Assembly (NCBI RefSeq): GCF_009765985.1
Contig: NZ_LMUM01000027.1
Span: forward strand, 1-64,000
Length of the DNA: 64,000 bases
From: Acidobacterium sp. S8
GTDB taxonomy: Bacteria > Acidobacteriota > Terriglobia > Terriglobales > Acidobacteriaceae
Direction of reading: 5' to 3'
In this document: piece after piece, positions 62,418 to 64,000 of the stretch
How the letters are laid out: every line of letters begins with the position of its first letter
Position numbering within the stretch: the stretch's first letter is position 1
The notes under the pieces: generated by a model
Databases searched by the model: none
What the model was told of the DNA's origin: nothing
The model's input: only the letters and a program-made list of their open reading frames with translations
Position numbers and translations under genes: made by a program

Positions 62418-62800
62418 CGAAAAGGAAGGTCGTAACTTACAGAAAACAAGCGTCACGGATGGCTTCTTTTGGCGCTGTAAGGCACGATCGGGAACCGTTA
62501 TCGAACCCATATCAAACCCACGACCTCTGCCCTGTAGACCTCTGCCCGGCCCTTAATCTTACCGGCGATTTCGGTTCAACTTCTGCCCCAGCTCGGCAGA
62601 AGTCATAAGTTCGTGCCGAAGCCCCCACTCGGCAAGTAGGCCCGCTCTCGGTTGCTTTCCTGCCAACTCCTACATCTGGGCACTTCATCCTTTCGCGCAA
62701 CTTTATTGCGCGTCGATTATCCGCCGGCAGGAAATTGGCTCTTTTCCACAACTTTCTTCTTCTTTCGTTGAATGGATTTCTGAGTCGACGGTATTTATAG

Positions 62801-63529
62801 GTGGAGGAAAAAATGCTGAAAATTGCGAGGGATCAGCGATGCGATGGATCGGGACGTGCAAATGCCGGGAGTCAGAGGCAGATTCAGTTTTACGTGAATG
62901 AGAAACCATCGTTGTTGAACCGCGCAATCGAGAATGCCTTTGACCGTGAGTCTCGATTGCGGTGGGTTTCACCGCTCAAGGATGAGCACTACCAGGAATA
63001 CAAGGACGTCGAGTTCCTGGCGGAACTAGGCATGAGCAAGCACGGACAACAATTGAGGGATTTTTGGCCGAAAGGTGGGCCGCGGTGGGATGCGCTCGCT
63101 TGCGTCGAATCCGAAGCTGGCGGCATTCTGCTTGTGGAGGCCAAGAGCCATATCCCGGAGATGTATGCGGGAGAATGCAGAGCGACTTCCTCGACTTCCC
63201 TGAAAATAATAGAGGCGTCGCTTACACATACGAAAACCTGGTTGGGTGTGGATGGTACGGTGAATTGGCAGGGCCGTCACCGGTATCACCTTAAGGCAAC
63301 AGAAAGAACCGGATGCCTGTATCAGACGGCTAACCGCCTTGCACACTTGTATTTGTTTAGGGAAGTGCTGGGGATCGATGCCTGGTTCGTGAACCTTTGC
63401 TTTGTTGACGACCCTCATTCTCGAACGACCCGAGCGGAGTGGGAGCTGGGGTTGGCGGAGGCCAAAAGAAAGATGGGAATCAAGACTGTTTCGTTTGCGG
63501 CCGATGTGTTTTTGCCGGCAGCAGAATAG
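62801..63529 (+). CDS. Hypothetical protein with PD-(D/E)XK-nuclease-like signature
   Basis: FWPKGGPRWDALACVESEAGGILLVEAKSHIPE (D...ExK). Confidence 0.6.
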   Translation: MEEKMLKIARDQRCDGSGRANAGSQRQIQFYVNEKPSLLNRAIENAFDRESRLRWVSPLKDEHYQEYKDVEFLAELGMSKHGQQLRDFWPKGGPRWDALACVESEAGGILLVEAKSHIPEMYAGECRATSSTSLKIIEASLTHTKTWLGVDGTVNWQGRHRYHLKATERTGCLYQTANRLAHLYLFREVLGIDAWFVNLCFVDDPHSRTTRAEWELGLAEAKRKMGIKTVSFAADVFLPAAE

Positions 63530-63663
63530 GTTCGGGATCCCTCCCTTTTCTTCTCGCCGGTCCCGATGAGAAAAGGTGGTCTCTCAATTAACGAGTAAAA
63601 GTGGCTGCTCCGCAAAGGAGCTACGGACCGGTTCTGGCGCCGTTTCCGATGTAGATTCGTACT

Positions 63664-64000
63664 ATGTCCATGCCTGAGCCCTCGCTCTTATTCTTTCGAT
63701 CGCACCCGGCGAGCGACGAATCCCGCATTGCTCTCGCCAGTTCGATGCAATCTTTGGACAGTGTCCTTCTCCTTATCGCATTAAGGCGTTACCCACACGC
63801 GCTAATTACATGTGATGCGGCCATAGAGAGCGCAATCAAATCGTCCTCGGCTGGCAAAGCCTTGCCGGAAAGAGTTGGCTTCCAAAAGCTGATTGAGGCG
63901 GCAAAGCGCGCATCGAACGAGTTGGCAGCGCTCGCCGACAAAGCACTTTCAGACTTTAGGGCCGCCCGCAATCGGATGACCCACGAAGGCTTTAGTCCAC
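63664..64000 (+). CDS. HEPN-like protein, truncated by window edge
   Basis: Open from ATG 63664 to window end, absent from ORF track; translated by eye: MSMPEPSLLFFRSHPASDESRIALASSMQSLDSVLLLIALRRYPHALITCDAAIESAIKS...DFRAARNRMTHEGFSP; RNRMTH fits Rx4-6H. Confidence 0.55.
   Translation, partial: MSMPEPSLLFFRSHPASDESRIALASSMQSLDSVLLLIALRRYPHALITCDAAIESAIKSSSAGKALPERVGFQKLIEAAKRASNELAALADKALSDFRAARNRMTHEGFSP

Noticed and set aside
62309-62608. ORF encoding WSLVAGTTGLEPATSAVTAKRK...
   Set aside because: GTTGLEPATSAVT is the familiar spurious translation of tRNA 3' ends; here it overlaps the tRNA-Asp fragment, so it is not a gene.
63789-63971. Minus-strand 60-aa ORF at the right edge
   Set aside because: Antisense to the open HEPN-like frame, which has the better start and motif content.

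Overview
Chromosomal window, probably acidobacterial (inferred from the Oar/carboxypeptidase-regulatory-like TonB receptor and overall gene style; taxonomy not tested). Roughly 1-33.8 kb looks like a composite genomic island ending at an intact initiator tRNA-fMet (33790-33866, minus) with a tyrosine integrase beside the tRNA 3' end. The island carries: a ParS/MbcA-like antitoxin plus RES toxin; an Xre regulator; a truncated VirB2-VirB3-VirB4 remnant fused to a truncated NADP oxidoreductase; a xenobiotic/redox cargo (several SDRs, OYE, RND efflux with an Rrf2 regulator, TetR/ArsR/AraC regulators, FolE, a sigma-54 activator); and a mobilizable module (MobF relaxase, two AlpA-like excisionase paralogs, Fic, integrase). 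About 34-60 kb is more chromosome-like: two-component system, porin, three small copper/heme proteins, TonB receptor, HprK-like protein, MFS, HtpG, multicopper oxidase, phosphoesterase, PiT/DUF47 and an NHL-repeat protein. Several of these genes carry frameshifts, and the intergenic spaces hold a dispersed REP-like palindrome family. About 60.5-62.4 kb is decayed mobile DNA (MobF and RES remnants). It is followed by a 45-nt 3' fragment of tRNA-Asp that marks a second element extending right, whose first genes are a PD-(D/E)XK-like protein and a HEPN-like ORF cut by the window edge. The most interesting signals are a shared inverted-repeat operator (TWTCC-N5-GGAWA) at the Xre, virB2 and relaxase loci, an Rrf2 operator pair, the two tRNA att signatures, and the REP-like family. 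All calls are by eye; no database search was run.
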